Source: Clostridiales bacterium
GTDB taxonomy: Bacteria > Bacillota > Clostridia > Tissierellales > Sedimentibacteraceae
DNA length: 6,366 nt
Assembly (NCBI GenBank): GCA_003483345.1
Contig: DMWH01000118.1
Span: 227-6,592, forward strand
Reading direction: 5' to 3'
The translations under genes and the position numbers were made by a program. The notes beneath the pieces are model-generated. The model saw nothing but the letters and a program-made list of their open reading frames with translations, did not search any database and was not told the DNA's origin. This document shows positions 1 through 5,782 of this stretch, piece by piece; positions within the stretch are counted from its first letter, which is position 1; each line of letters begins with the position of its first letter.

Positions 1-140
1 TGTATCCCGGCAAGCATAAGAACCGAAAGTGGATAATATATCATCGGCTTGTCATAAACAGGCAAAAGTTGTTTGCTTGTCACCATAGTAAGCGGATATA
101 AACGTGTGCCGGATCCTCCGGCTAAAATTATGCCTTTCAT
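1..140 (-). CDS. rfbA: Glucose-1-phosphate thymidylyltransferase RmlA (5' end only)
   Basis: RmlA/RfbA condenses glucose-1-phosphate with dTTP to give dTDP-glucose, the first step of the dTDP-L-rhamnose pathway, in the cytoplasm. Only the first 46 codons are present; the gene runs off the left edge. The visible protein begins [18 protein letters not shown], the nucleotidyltransferase signature (GGSGTR binds the nucleotide phosphates). It continues with [17 protein letters not shown] at residues 23-39, which is diagnostic of RmlA rather than GalU or GlmU. The ATG at 138-140 has a near-perfect Shine-Dalgarno site five bases upstream. The gene lies 31 bases after the polymerase gene and is probably cotranscribed with it. 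Base composition is near 40% GC at the edge, well above the polymerase gene. The usual partners rmlB, rmlC and rmlD would be expected beyond the left edge but are not visible. Confidence 0.96.
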   Translation of the reverse strand, partial: MKGIILAGGSGTRLYPLTMVTSKQLLPVYDKPMIYYPLSVLMLAGI

Positions 141-145
141 AAAAG

Positions 146-152
146 CACCTCC
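146..152 (-). promoter_or_regulatory. Ribosome binding site of rfbA
   Basis: On the minus strand this reads GGAGGTG, a long match to the 16S rRNA 3' end, with a five-base spacer (CTTTT) before the ATG. It is the strongest Shine-Dalgarno site in the window. It suggests that rfbA is translated efficiently on its own, independent of the upstream polymerase gene. Confidence 0.85.
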
Positions 153-171
153 AAATATTTAAAAACATTAA

Positions 172-1458
172 TTAAATGTTCTTATAATATGCACTTACTG
201 ATACCATAACCAACAACATATAACCAATACCAATTGGATTATTCAGAAAAGGATTTACAGATGACACTACACACAACATTAATAATCCTACAAGCAACGA
301 TGACAAATGAACTTTTTCATATAAATATAGCTTAAAAAATAATTTTTTAGTTTTAAAATATAATTTATAAAAAATTTTAAAATAGATTAAAATACCACAA
401 ATACCCATATTTAATAACACTTGCAACCAAAATAATTCATAGTTGAGCATGAATCTTTCGCCATATATAGTGTTAAAAACAATTTTATAACCAAATCCTT
501 TTCCTATAAAAACATTATCAAGCCAATGCTTAAATAAAACAAACAATTGATCTTTTTTTATAATATAGCTGCTATCTGTTACACTAAATCTGCTATTTAA
601 TACTACTATAATATAATCATATAATAATGCAATTAAAACAACAGCTATTGCTAATATAGCAATAATACTTATTAATCTATATTTCCCTTTTGCAATAATA
701 AAAATAAAAAACAAACCTATAAATACAGATATCCAAATCCCTACTGACATTGTAATTGTACTTCCAAACATTAAAATTAATAGTTTAACATATACAAGTA
801 TTTTTCTTGATATTTTTAAATATATAATTTCATAAAACAATAATATAAATGATATAGCAATATATGGGCAAGTTTTTAAAAATACAGCAGGCAAACCATA
901 CCTTAAAGAAATGTAACCATAAGTATACTTATCCAAAATAGGAGATATAACGTAATAGAAAGAATTATCTAAATAAAATACCATAAAGATAATTAAAGAC
1001 ACAATAGATAAAACTACAGAAGCATTAATAAATATTTTTTTTGCTTTAATTGCCTTTTTAGGAGTATTAATAATTAACGATAAAGGAAAATACATTAATA
1101 TATACAAATACCCTTGAAGGTTCTTAATTACATCAGAAAAATCGTGATTTCTCAACAAGCCATTAATTGATGAAAAAATAATAACTAATAAAAATAACAA
1201 TATATCAAGATAAAATATATCTTTTTTTATAATATAACCGAATGTTATCGTTCTATATGCAAAATACAACATTGACATTATAAAAATTAAATATCTAAGA
1301 GTTATGAATGATCCATATACCAACATTCTCCCGCTTCCACCTAGGACTAACTCAAGCAGGACAAGAAATAACAAAAAATTAAAATGATCATTCCTTTTAA
1401 AAGTTATATTTGATTTTATATTTAATTCATAATTAGTAAGAATAATAATTATCACCAC
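172..1458 (-). CDS. Wzy-type polysaccharide repeat-unit polymerase
   Basis: This is a multi-pass membrane protein, up to 428 residues in the open frame, most likely the polymerase that joins lipid-linked repeat units on the outer face of the membrane. About ten or more hydrophobic stretches are visible, for example near residues 26-40, 50-68, 84-100, 117-130, 144-162, 195-213, 222-255, 262-286, 341-363 and 386-422. Features typical of Wzy/O-antigen ligase-like proteins are ELVLGGSGR at 36-44 at the end of the first membrane segment, a loop SRFSVTDSS at 289-297, the GKGFG motif at 319-323, and an E-(x)n-NMGICG segment at 341-355. Proteins of this class have low sequence conservation, so a WaaL-like ligase role is a less likely alternative. 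The start is unclear: the frame opens with GTG GTG directly after a stop, and the first in-frame ATG (residue 45) would remove the first membrane segment and the GGSGR motif. The gene is the most AT-rich in the window. Confidence 0.85.
   Translation of the reverse strand: MVIIIILTNYELNIKSNITFKRNDHFNFLLFLVLLELVLGGSGRMLVYGSFITLRYLIFIMSMLYFAYRTITFGYIIKKDIFYLDILLFLLVIIFSSINGLLRNHDFSDVIKNLQGYLYILMYFPLSLIINTPKKAIKAKKIFINASVVLSIVSLIIFMVFYLDNSFYYVISPILDKYTYGYISLRYGLPAVFLKTCPYIAISFILLFYEIIYLKISRKILVYVKLLILMFGSTITMSVGIWISVFIGLFFIFIIAKGKYRLISIIAILAIAVVLIALLYDYIIVVLNSRFSVTDSSYIIKKDQLFVLFKHWLDNVFIGKGFGYKIVFNTIYGERFMLNYELFWLQVLLNMGICGILIYFKIFYKLYFKTKKLFFKLYLYEKVHLSSLLVGLLMLCVVSSVNPFLNNPIGIGYMLLVMVSVSAYYKNI
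1451..1456 (-). promoter_or_regulatory. Possible ribosome binding site inside the 5' end of the wzy-like frame
   Basis: The minus strand reads GGTGAT, six bases complementary to the 16S rRNA 3' end, within AAGTGGTGAT. It overlaps the two GTG codons that open the frame. If it is the true Shine-Dalgarno site, initiation would fall on one of the in-frame ATT codons at 1446 or 1443 (spacers of four and seven bases). No good site precedes the GTG codons themselves. The call is tentative. Confidence 0.35.
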
Positions 1459-1495
1459 TTATTATTAAGTTTATTAGCATGTCCTATAAACCTAA

Positions 1496-2212
1496 TTAAA
1501 TTATTTTTAAAAAAACTTTTACTAAATTTACAATATTATAAGCTCTTACAATTATTTTTTTATAAATTCTATTTTTACTGTAATTTCCGCCGCTTGAAGC
1601 ATTGCTTTCATGTCTTCTATATAAAAGCAAAGGAGTTTCTATTATATCCACCTTAAAAAATGCTTCTCCAACAATCGTTAACCAATAGTCATGGGCACAA
1701 TATTGATGATGTTTTGGAAAAGGGAGTGCGTAATATAGAACTTCTTTTTTAAAAGCCATACATGCGCCTATGTATCTGGTTTTTATAAAATTATTCCAAA
1801 ACCCCGACTTAACTTTATACAGGTCAAAATGAGACTCGTTGATTACTTTGAGGTCAGTATCTACGATCATTGCATTACTTATTACCATATCACACGTTTC
1901 TAATTTTTTGAGCATAATCTCAACTTTTTTGTCGACCCATACGTCATCTTGATCTGAAAGAAAAATTACATCACCAGAAGAGTTTTTTAAAGCCCTTTCA
2001 AAATTTTTGGTATAACCAATATTGCACTCGTTTAACGTGAGTTTGATCCTATTGTCTTGAACTGCCTTAATAATATTTACTGTATTGTCAGTTGAGTGAT
2101 CATCCGAAATTACCAGCTCATCTTGTTCATTTAACTGGCTAAGAATAGATTTTATCTGTTCTGCAACATATTTTTCGCCATTGTATGTTGCCATGCAAAC
2201 TGACTTTTTCAT
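1496..2212 (-). CDS. Family 2 glycosyltransferase
   Basis: This is a 238-residue GT-A fold glycosyltransferase that probably transfers one sugar of the repeat unit onto the growing lipid-linked oligosaccharide at the cytoplasmic membrane face. The N-terminus MKKSVCMATYNGEKY is classic for GT2. SDDHSTDNT lies at 36-44, the metal/nucleotide-binding LSDQDDVW at 85-92, the acceptor-side acidic motif AHDYW at 173-177, and the conserved YRRHESN at 198-204. This motif set resembles the WfgS/rhamnosyltransferase-like group, but donor and acceptor cannot be read from sequence. The protein ends only 34 residues after the YRRHESN motif, so it is a compact version with no extra C-terminal domain. The ATG overlaps the stop of the preceding transferase gene (ATGA), which implies translational coupling. 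The upstream GGGGT lies about 11 bases from the start and is weak. The next gene starts about 37 bases downstream. Confidence 0.93.
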   Translation of the reverse strand: MKKSVCMATYNGEKYVAEQIKSILSQLNEQDELVISDDHSTDNTVNIIKAVQDNRIKLTLNECNIGYTKNFERALKNSSGDVIFLSDQDDVWVDKKVEIMLKKLETCDMVISNAMIVDTDLKVINESHFDLYKVKSGFWNNFIKTRYIGACMAFKKEVLYYALPFPKHHQYCAHDYWLTIVGEAFFKVDIIETPLLLYRRHESNASSGGNYSKNRIYKKIIVRAYNIVNLVKVFLKII

Positions 2213-3015
2213 ATTATTTTATTACCCCAATAGTATTCAATATAAATAAAAACTGGCACAATTGTTCTATATTTACAGATAAGTTTTGCCATTCTGAAAA
2301 ATACAAAGATATCAACTCTTAATTTTCTGCTTGCCGTTTTTTTGAATTCTTTTGCTCCGTTACAATAGTATTTATATCTTATTAATTCTCTAGAAGAATC
2401 AAAAGCTGAATCTCCTGATAACTCATGTTCTAAATAGACATTCATTAGGACTACACTCAATTGTTTTTGTTTATATATTTCAATAAAATATGTATCGCTA
2501 AAATCCAGTTTAATATTTTTGTTAAAATACCCAATATATTTTACTAGATTGATTGGGATCATTAATCCACTATTTATCAATGATTTTCCTTGAAGCGAAT
2601 AAATGTCTTTGTGTATAAATTCATTCAAAGATTGGCAATGATTTCTAATTTTCCCCTCGATATATGGAGAATATATTTTATCTTTATTTTTTACAATTGG
2701 GGCATATATATAATTTTGTCCATATTTTGTGGCTGTTTCTATATAAATTTTAAGTATATCTTCGTTAAAATCAGTATCTTGGTCTAAAAGTATCACATAA
2801 TCATAGTTTTTTTCTTTGGCCAAATCTATTCCATAGTTATAAGCTGCGCTTACACCAACATTGTTACTGTCATGAAAATAGTTGCAGTTTGGGTGTTTTT
2901 CTTGACATTCCTTTGAATTATCATACACAAATATATCAGCACTGTTTATTTGATTTAAGTATTTTATACCGCAAAGAGATTTATTATATATAACTACAAT
3001 TATTAAAAATTTCAA
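2209..3015 (-). CDS. Family 2 glycosyltransferase, rhamnosyltransferase-like
   Basis: This is a 268-residue GT-A fold glycosyltransferase from the TTG start chosen here. The protein then begins MKFLIIVVIYNKS (initiator read as Met), the normal GT2 beginning. Further motifs, numbered from this start, are VYDNS at 30-34, NNVGVSAAYNYG at 51-62, the DxD-type LLDQDTDF at 76-83, INSGLMIP at 147-154, DFSDTYF at 171-177 (D174 is a candidate catalytic base) and EHELSGD at 196-202. The DQD/NVG.AAYN.G combination is typical of dTDP-rhamnosyltransferases of the WbbL/RfbN type, so a deoxyhexose donor such as dTDP-rhamnose or its epimer is plausible but not shown. An in-frame ATG at 3051 would add 12 residues (MDKKINIKKVYT) and overlap the acetyltransferase gene by 16 bases, but it has no Shine-Dalgarno site, whereas the TTG has AAGGTG six bases upstream. 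The stop overlaps the next ATG (ATGA). Confidence 0.92.
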   Translation of the reverse strand: MKFLIIVVIYNKSLCGIKYLNQINSADIFVYDNSKECQEKHPNCNYFHDSNNVGVSAAYNYGIDLAKEKNYDYVILLDQDTDFNEDILKIYIETATKYGQNYIYAPIVKNKDKIYSPYIEGKIRNHCQSLNEFIHKDIYSLQGKSLINSGLMIPINLVKYIGYFNKNIKLDFSDTYFIEIYKQKQLSVVLMNVYLEHELSGDSAFDSSRELIRYKYYCNGAKEFKKTASRKLRVDIFVFFRMAKLICKYRTIVPVFIYIEYYWGNKII

Positions 3016-3021
3016 AGTATA

Positions 3022-3027
3022 CACCTT
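3022..3027 (-). promoter_or_regulatory. Ribosome binding site that decides a TTG start
   Basis: The minus strand reads AAGGTG within a purine run, followed by the six-base spacer TATACT and then TTG at 3015. The upstream ATG at 3051 is preceded only by coding sequence of the acetyltransferase with no purine-rich element. This favours the TTG as the start of the rhamnosyltransferase-like gene. Confidence 0.75.
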
Positions 3028-3035
3028 TTTTATGT

Positions 3036-3617
3036 TTATTTTTTTATCCATTGCATGGTAACGCTGTTGTATTCTTTTACAATTTTGGCAGGGATTCCAA
3101 CTGCAATTGAATTTGACGGTAAACTTTTATTTACAACTGAGTTCGCTCCAATTATGCATCCGTTGCCAATCGTTACGCCAAGAAGTATACACACATTTTC
3201 ACCTATCCATACGTTATCACCAATTATTACCGGCTTTGTAATTAAAGCTCTGTCATTTGGGACCTCACTTGGAGAAGACTGGACTTCCCCGGAATAATTA
3301 CCGTGACTTGTATCACTGATAAAAATCTTGGAAGCCATCAAACAATTATCTCCTATAGAGACCTTCTCGTATGCCACGATGTGAACGTTGTCTCCAATTT
3401 CACAGTCTTTGCCGAAATATAATGTTTTTAAATTTTTGCCCGGTAGATCAAATCTACAACTGTGTCCTGTCGTTAAGCCCTGGTAAGACGCAAGACTACT
3501 TTTCCCTCTTAGGTAAAACGGTCTTCGTATTAATCTTGCACCACTGTAAAATATTTTTGTGGATGCCCAGGAACATACCGTTTTGATAAACTCAGAGAAC
3601 GTATATTCATTTCTCAT
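3036..3617 (-). CDS. Left-handed beta-helix O-acetyltransferase
   Basis: This 193-residue acyltransferase belongs to the hexapeptide-repeat superfamily, closest in layout to the maltose/galactoside acetyltransferase and WbbJ/WcaF-like group. It would transfer an acetyl group from acetyl-CoA to a sugar hydroxyl of the polysaccharide or its precursor in the cytoplasm; such enzymes work as trimers. Residues 1-45 form a non-repeat N-terminal region. Irregular hexapeptide coils occupy roughly 66-100, and SDTSHGNYSG at 101-110 carries the likely catalytic His105. A second run of coils at 131-168 contains IIGDNVWIGENVCILLGVTIG, split by loops, followed by the closing IAVGIPAKIV at 171-180, which is standard for the family. 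The ATG at 3617 has a moderate AGGCGAG site. The gene sits 20 bases after the GT-B-like gene. Regions of this gene count near 38-40% GC, clearly richer than the polymerase gene. Confidence 0.94.
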   Translation of the reverse strand: MRNEYTFSEFIKTVCSWASTKIFYSGARLIRRPFYLRGKSSLASYQGLTTGHSCRFDLPGKNLKTLYFGKDCEIGDNVHIVAYEKVSIGDNCLMASKIFISDTSHGNYSGEVQSSPSEVPNDRALITKPVIIGDNVWIGENVCILLGVTIGNGCIIGANSVVNKSLPSNSIAVGIPAKIVKEYNSVTMQWIKK

Positions 3618-3637
3618 TTTCTCGCCTACTTTTATGA

Positions 3638-4636
3638 TTAATGCAAAATATCATTGATCCAGCTTTCAATGTAATATTTTTCGTAAATTTTTTCATCAAT
3701 TGGTCTATATTCTGCATCAAAAAATTCCTTTGGAATTTTTATGTTTTTTCTGTCTATCACTAATATATTATACGGATCATAGAAATCGTAGTTTTTTATG
3801 TCTTGATTTGTGGTTATAAGTTTCTTGTTCATTCCAATCATTTCTATCGTTCTCATAGTAAGACCTGTTTGTTGTGGATGTTGAATATCTAATATTACCT
3901 TTGATTTATCAACTATCTCTGCAATGTTAACTGATTCTAATTTTTCATAGTTAAAATCATTTTTAGAAGTTTCTCTAAATTCATTTTTTAAAATCTTGTA
4001 ACAGTAATACATAAAACCACTTTGTAAATACTGGAAAGAAAAAAACTTTAAGCCCCAATCATCGCATATTTTCCTTATTTCTTTAATGATTGCAAACCTA
4101 TCCGAATGAATTGTACCAAGAAAACTTATGTCAAATTCATATTTGTTTTCGACCGGGTCCTCTTTCGTTCTTCTGTAGTCGTCTAGAAAGAAAAGAGGTC
4201 TAAAAATTATATTTTTGTGATTCTCCGTATCAATTCTGTCGAAAGATAAAACCCTGTCAAAGTAACGTAGTTTATTCCTTATGTTTTTAATATTTTTCAA
4301 GGAATCATACAAATATAAACAGAAAATTGCATTCGTAAACAAGCTTTTCATTTTTATAATTGTTTCTATTGGCATCATTTCACATTTTATTACAAATACA
4401 TAATCATAGTTATTGGCATATATTTTTTTTAAAATACAGTTGTAATATTTAATGCTTTTTAAGTAAAATATCTGAGGAAATATTTTTAATAATGCCTTGC
4501 TGTAATAATTTGCAATCGATCTTTCATCATAAAAATCAACTTTAGCACCCAAATCAACCATCTTTTTAGCTATTTTATGTTCATAACCAAAGAATGATGG
4601 CGCTATAAATAATATTTTTTTATTTTTTAACAACAT
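3638..4636 (-). CDS. Putative GT-B-like glycosyltransferase of polysaccharide synthesis
   Basis: This 332-residue protein is probably cytoplasmic; no signal peptide or clear membrane span is seen. The N-terminus KKILFIAPSFFGYEHKIA looks like the first beta-strand and helix of a GT-B Rossmann domain. DYVFVIKCEMMP lies at 78-89, and LYLYDSLKNIKN at 107-118 with FDRVLSFDRID at 126-136 follows the pattern of a family often annotated simply as capsular or lipopolysaccharide biosynthesis protein. FDISFLGTIHSDR at 168-180 opens the second domain. GLTMRTIEMIGMNKKLITTN at 258-277 resembles the donor-binding E-(x)n-G region of GT-B enzymes (E265) and is CgeB/GT4-like. Donor and acceptor are unknown, and enzyme activity is inferred. 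The ATG shares one base with the preceding stop (TAATG), suggesting translational coupling. A purine run ending AAAGG lies about 12 bases upstream, a long spacer. Confidence in the CDS is high, in the function moderate. Confidence 0.8.
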   Translation of the reverse strand: MLLKNKKILFIAPSFFGYEHKIAKKMVDLGAKVDFYDERSIANYYSKALLKIFPQIFYLKSIKYYNCILKKIYANNYDYVFVIKCEMMPIETIIKMKSLFTNAIFCLYLYDSLKNIKNIRNKLRYFDRVLSFDRIDTENHKNIIFRPLFFLDDYRRTKEDPVENKYEFDISFLGTIHSDRFAIIKEIRKICDDWGLKFFSFQYLQSGFMYYCYKILKNEFRETSKNDFNYEKLESVNIAEIVDKSKVILDIQHPQQTGLTMRTIEMIGMNKKLITTNQDIKNYDFYDPYNILVIDRKNIKIPKEFFDAEYRPIDEKIYEKYYIESWINDILH

Positions 4637-5766
4637 TATTTGTATAAACCTTTTTTTCTCATTTCTTCTATTGAGGCTTCATAATTATCAATTTCTATGT
4701 TTTGATTTTCAACCCAATTTATAAAATTCGAAATACCCTCTTTAAATTTAATTTTTGGTTTATATCCTAACAACTTGTTGATCTTTGTCAGATCTGCAAG
4801 ATTATGCCTTATATCCCCTAATCTAAAATTTCCCGAAATATTTATTTCGACATGTTTTGCGTATTTACAGACTAATGTTTTGGCAACAGTCAATACATCT
4901 ATTTTTTCACCAGAACCTACATTAAATGACTGGAAATTTCCTTGTTCACTTTCTATCCCAAGTATTACAGCATTTATAACATCATCTATGTAAACAAAAT
5001 CTCTCGTTTCATGTCCATCCTCAAAAATATTTAAATCGTTACCATTTTTGATCCTTGTAGAAAATATTGAGAGTATCCCTGTGTATGGATTTCTTAATGA
5101 TTGACCAGGGCCGTAAACATTCTGAAATCTAAAAACGACTATTGGTATATTAATTGATTTTCCAACAAGCATACACAGTTCTTCTTGTGCTTTTTTTGTA
5201 TAACCATAGACTGACGTTGGCTGTAACTTTGAATCTTCGTCTGTTGGCATAAGTTCAACTATTTCATTGCATAAGGGGCACTTAACTTCAAAATCACTTT
5301 TACTCATATCTTTTTCACTTCTCGGACCCGGATACACAACACCATGATTGCAGCATTTGTATTTTCCTTCTCCATATACTGCGCGCGATGAAGCAACAAT
5401 AACTTTTCTTACACCGTTTTTTTCGTTACTAATAATTTCCAACATCTTTGCTGTACCACCAATATTCACATCGACGTACTTATTGATTTCATACATCGAC
5501 TGTCCTGTCCCTGTCTCAGCGGCTAAGTGTACTATAATGTCTGTGTTTATTATCCCTTTTTTCCAATCCTCATAGTTCCTTACGTCTCCTCGGATGAAGT
5601 TCGTTTTGGTTTTCACCAAATTATAAGTATAAGAAAGATTAGGATCTTCACCATGAATTTGTCTGCTTAGATTGTCTAACAATACTACATCATAGCCCTT
5701 GTCCAGTAGTTTCAATGCTAAATTACTACCGATGAATCCGGCTCCTCCTGATATTAAAACTTTCAT
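4636..5766 (-). CDS. NAD-dependent nucleotide-sugar epimerase, dTDP-L-rhamnose 4-epimerase-like (WbiB type)
   Basis: This is a 376-residue extended short-chain dehydrogenase that probably epimerises C4 of a nucleotide sugar using bound NAD. The Rossmann motif GGAGFIG is at 7-13, D31 lies at the end of the second strand, HLAAETGTGQS is at 80-90, the catalytic SSRAVYG at 126-132 and the Y187-x3-K191 pair in SVYGYTK. RFQNVYGPGQ at 213-222 and RDFVYIDDV at 255-263 complete the substrate domain. A Cys/His insertion sits between the catalytic Ser and Tyr: C138-x2-H141 (C139 adjacent) and C163-x2-C166, spaced like a zinc site. From memory of the family, this insertion is characteristic of the WbiB-type dTDP-L-rhamnose 4-epimerases, which yield dTDP-6-deoxy-L-talose. 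The nearby rfbA supports a dTDP-sugar. A UDP-sugar 4-epimerase is the main alternative. The start has AAGGTGG eight bases upstream, and the gene lies 16 bases after the previous stop. Confidence 0.85.
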   Translation of the reverse strand: MKVLISGGAGFIGSNLALKLLDKGYDVVLLDNLSRQIHGEDPNLSYTYNLVKTKTNFIRGDVRNYEDWKKGIINTDIIVHLAAETGTGQSMYEINKYVDVNIGGTAKMLEIISNEKNGVRKVIVASSRAVYGEGKYKCCNHGVVYPGPRSEKDMSKSDFEVKCPLCNEIVELMPTDEDSKLQPTSVYGYTKKAQEELCMLVGKSINIPIVVFRFQNVYGPGQSLRNPYTGILSIFSTRIKNGNDLNIFEDGHETRDFVYIDDVINAVILGIESEQGNFQSFNVGSGEKIDVLTVAKTLVCKYAKHVEINISGNFRLGDIRHNLADLTKINKLLGYKPKIKFKEGISNFINWVENQNIEIDNYEASIEEMRKKGLYK

Positions 5767-5774
5767 CTTTTACA

Positions 5775-5781
5775 CCACCTT
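5775..5781 (-). promoter_or_regulatory. Ribosome binding site of the WbiB-like epimerase gene
   Basis: The minus strand reads AAGGTGG with an eight-base spacer (TGTAAAAG) before the ATG at 5766. It supports this ATG as the start, which also places the Rossmann strand at residue 2, as is normal for the family. Confidence 0.8.
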
Positions 5782-5782
5782 C

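Noticed and set aside
164..180. Six-base inverted repeat AACATT/AATGTT with a five-base loop, followed on the minus strand by a short T run, as a possible terminator after the polymerase gene.
   Set aside because: The stem is AT-rich and weak, overlaps the polymerase stop codon, the T run is short, and the rfbA ribosome site follows at once. Chance in AT-rich DNA is more likely.
172..1326. Start of the polymerase at the first in-frame ATG (residue 45).
   Set aside because: It would delete the first membrane segment and the conserved GGSGR motif, and no ribosome site lies near it.
2590..2787. Plus-strand open frame of 65 codons.
   Set aside because: It lies wholly within the rhamnosyltransferase-like gene on the opposite strand, has a hydrophobic low-complexity translation, no family resemblance and no ribosome site that stands out.
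3055..3586. Two plus-strand open frames (3055-3297 and 3371-3586).
   Set aside because: Both are antisense to the hexapeptide acetyltransferase, whose motifs are unmistakable; the translations show no recognisable domain.
4775..5575. Plus-strand open frames at 4775-4993 and 5348-5575.
   Set aside because: Both are antisense to the well-supported epimerase gene and have no domain features.
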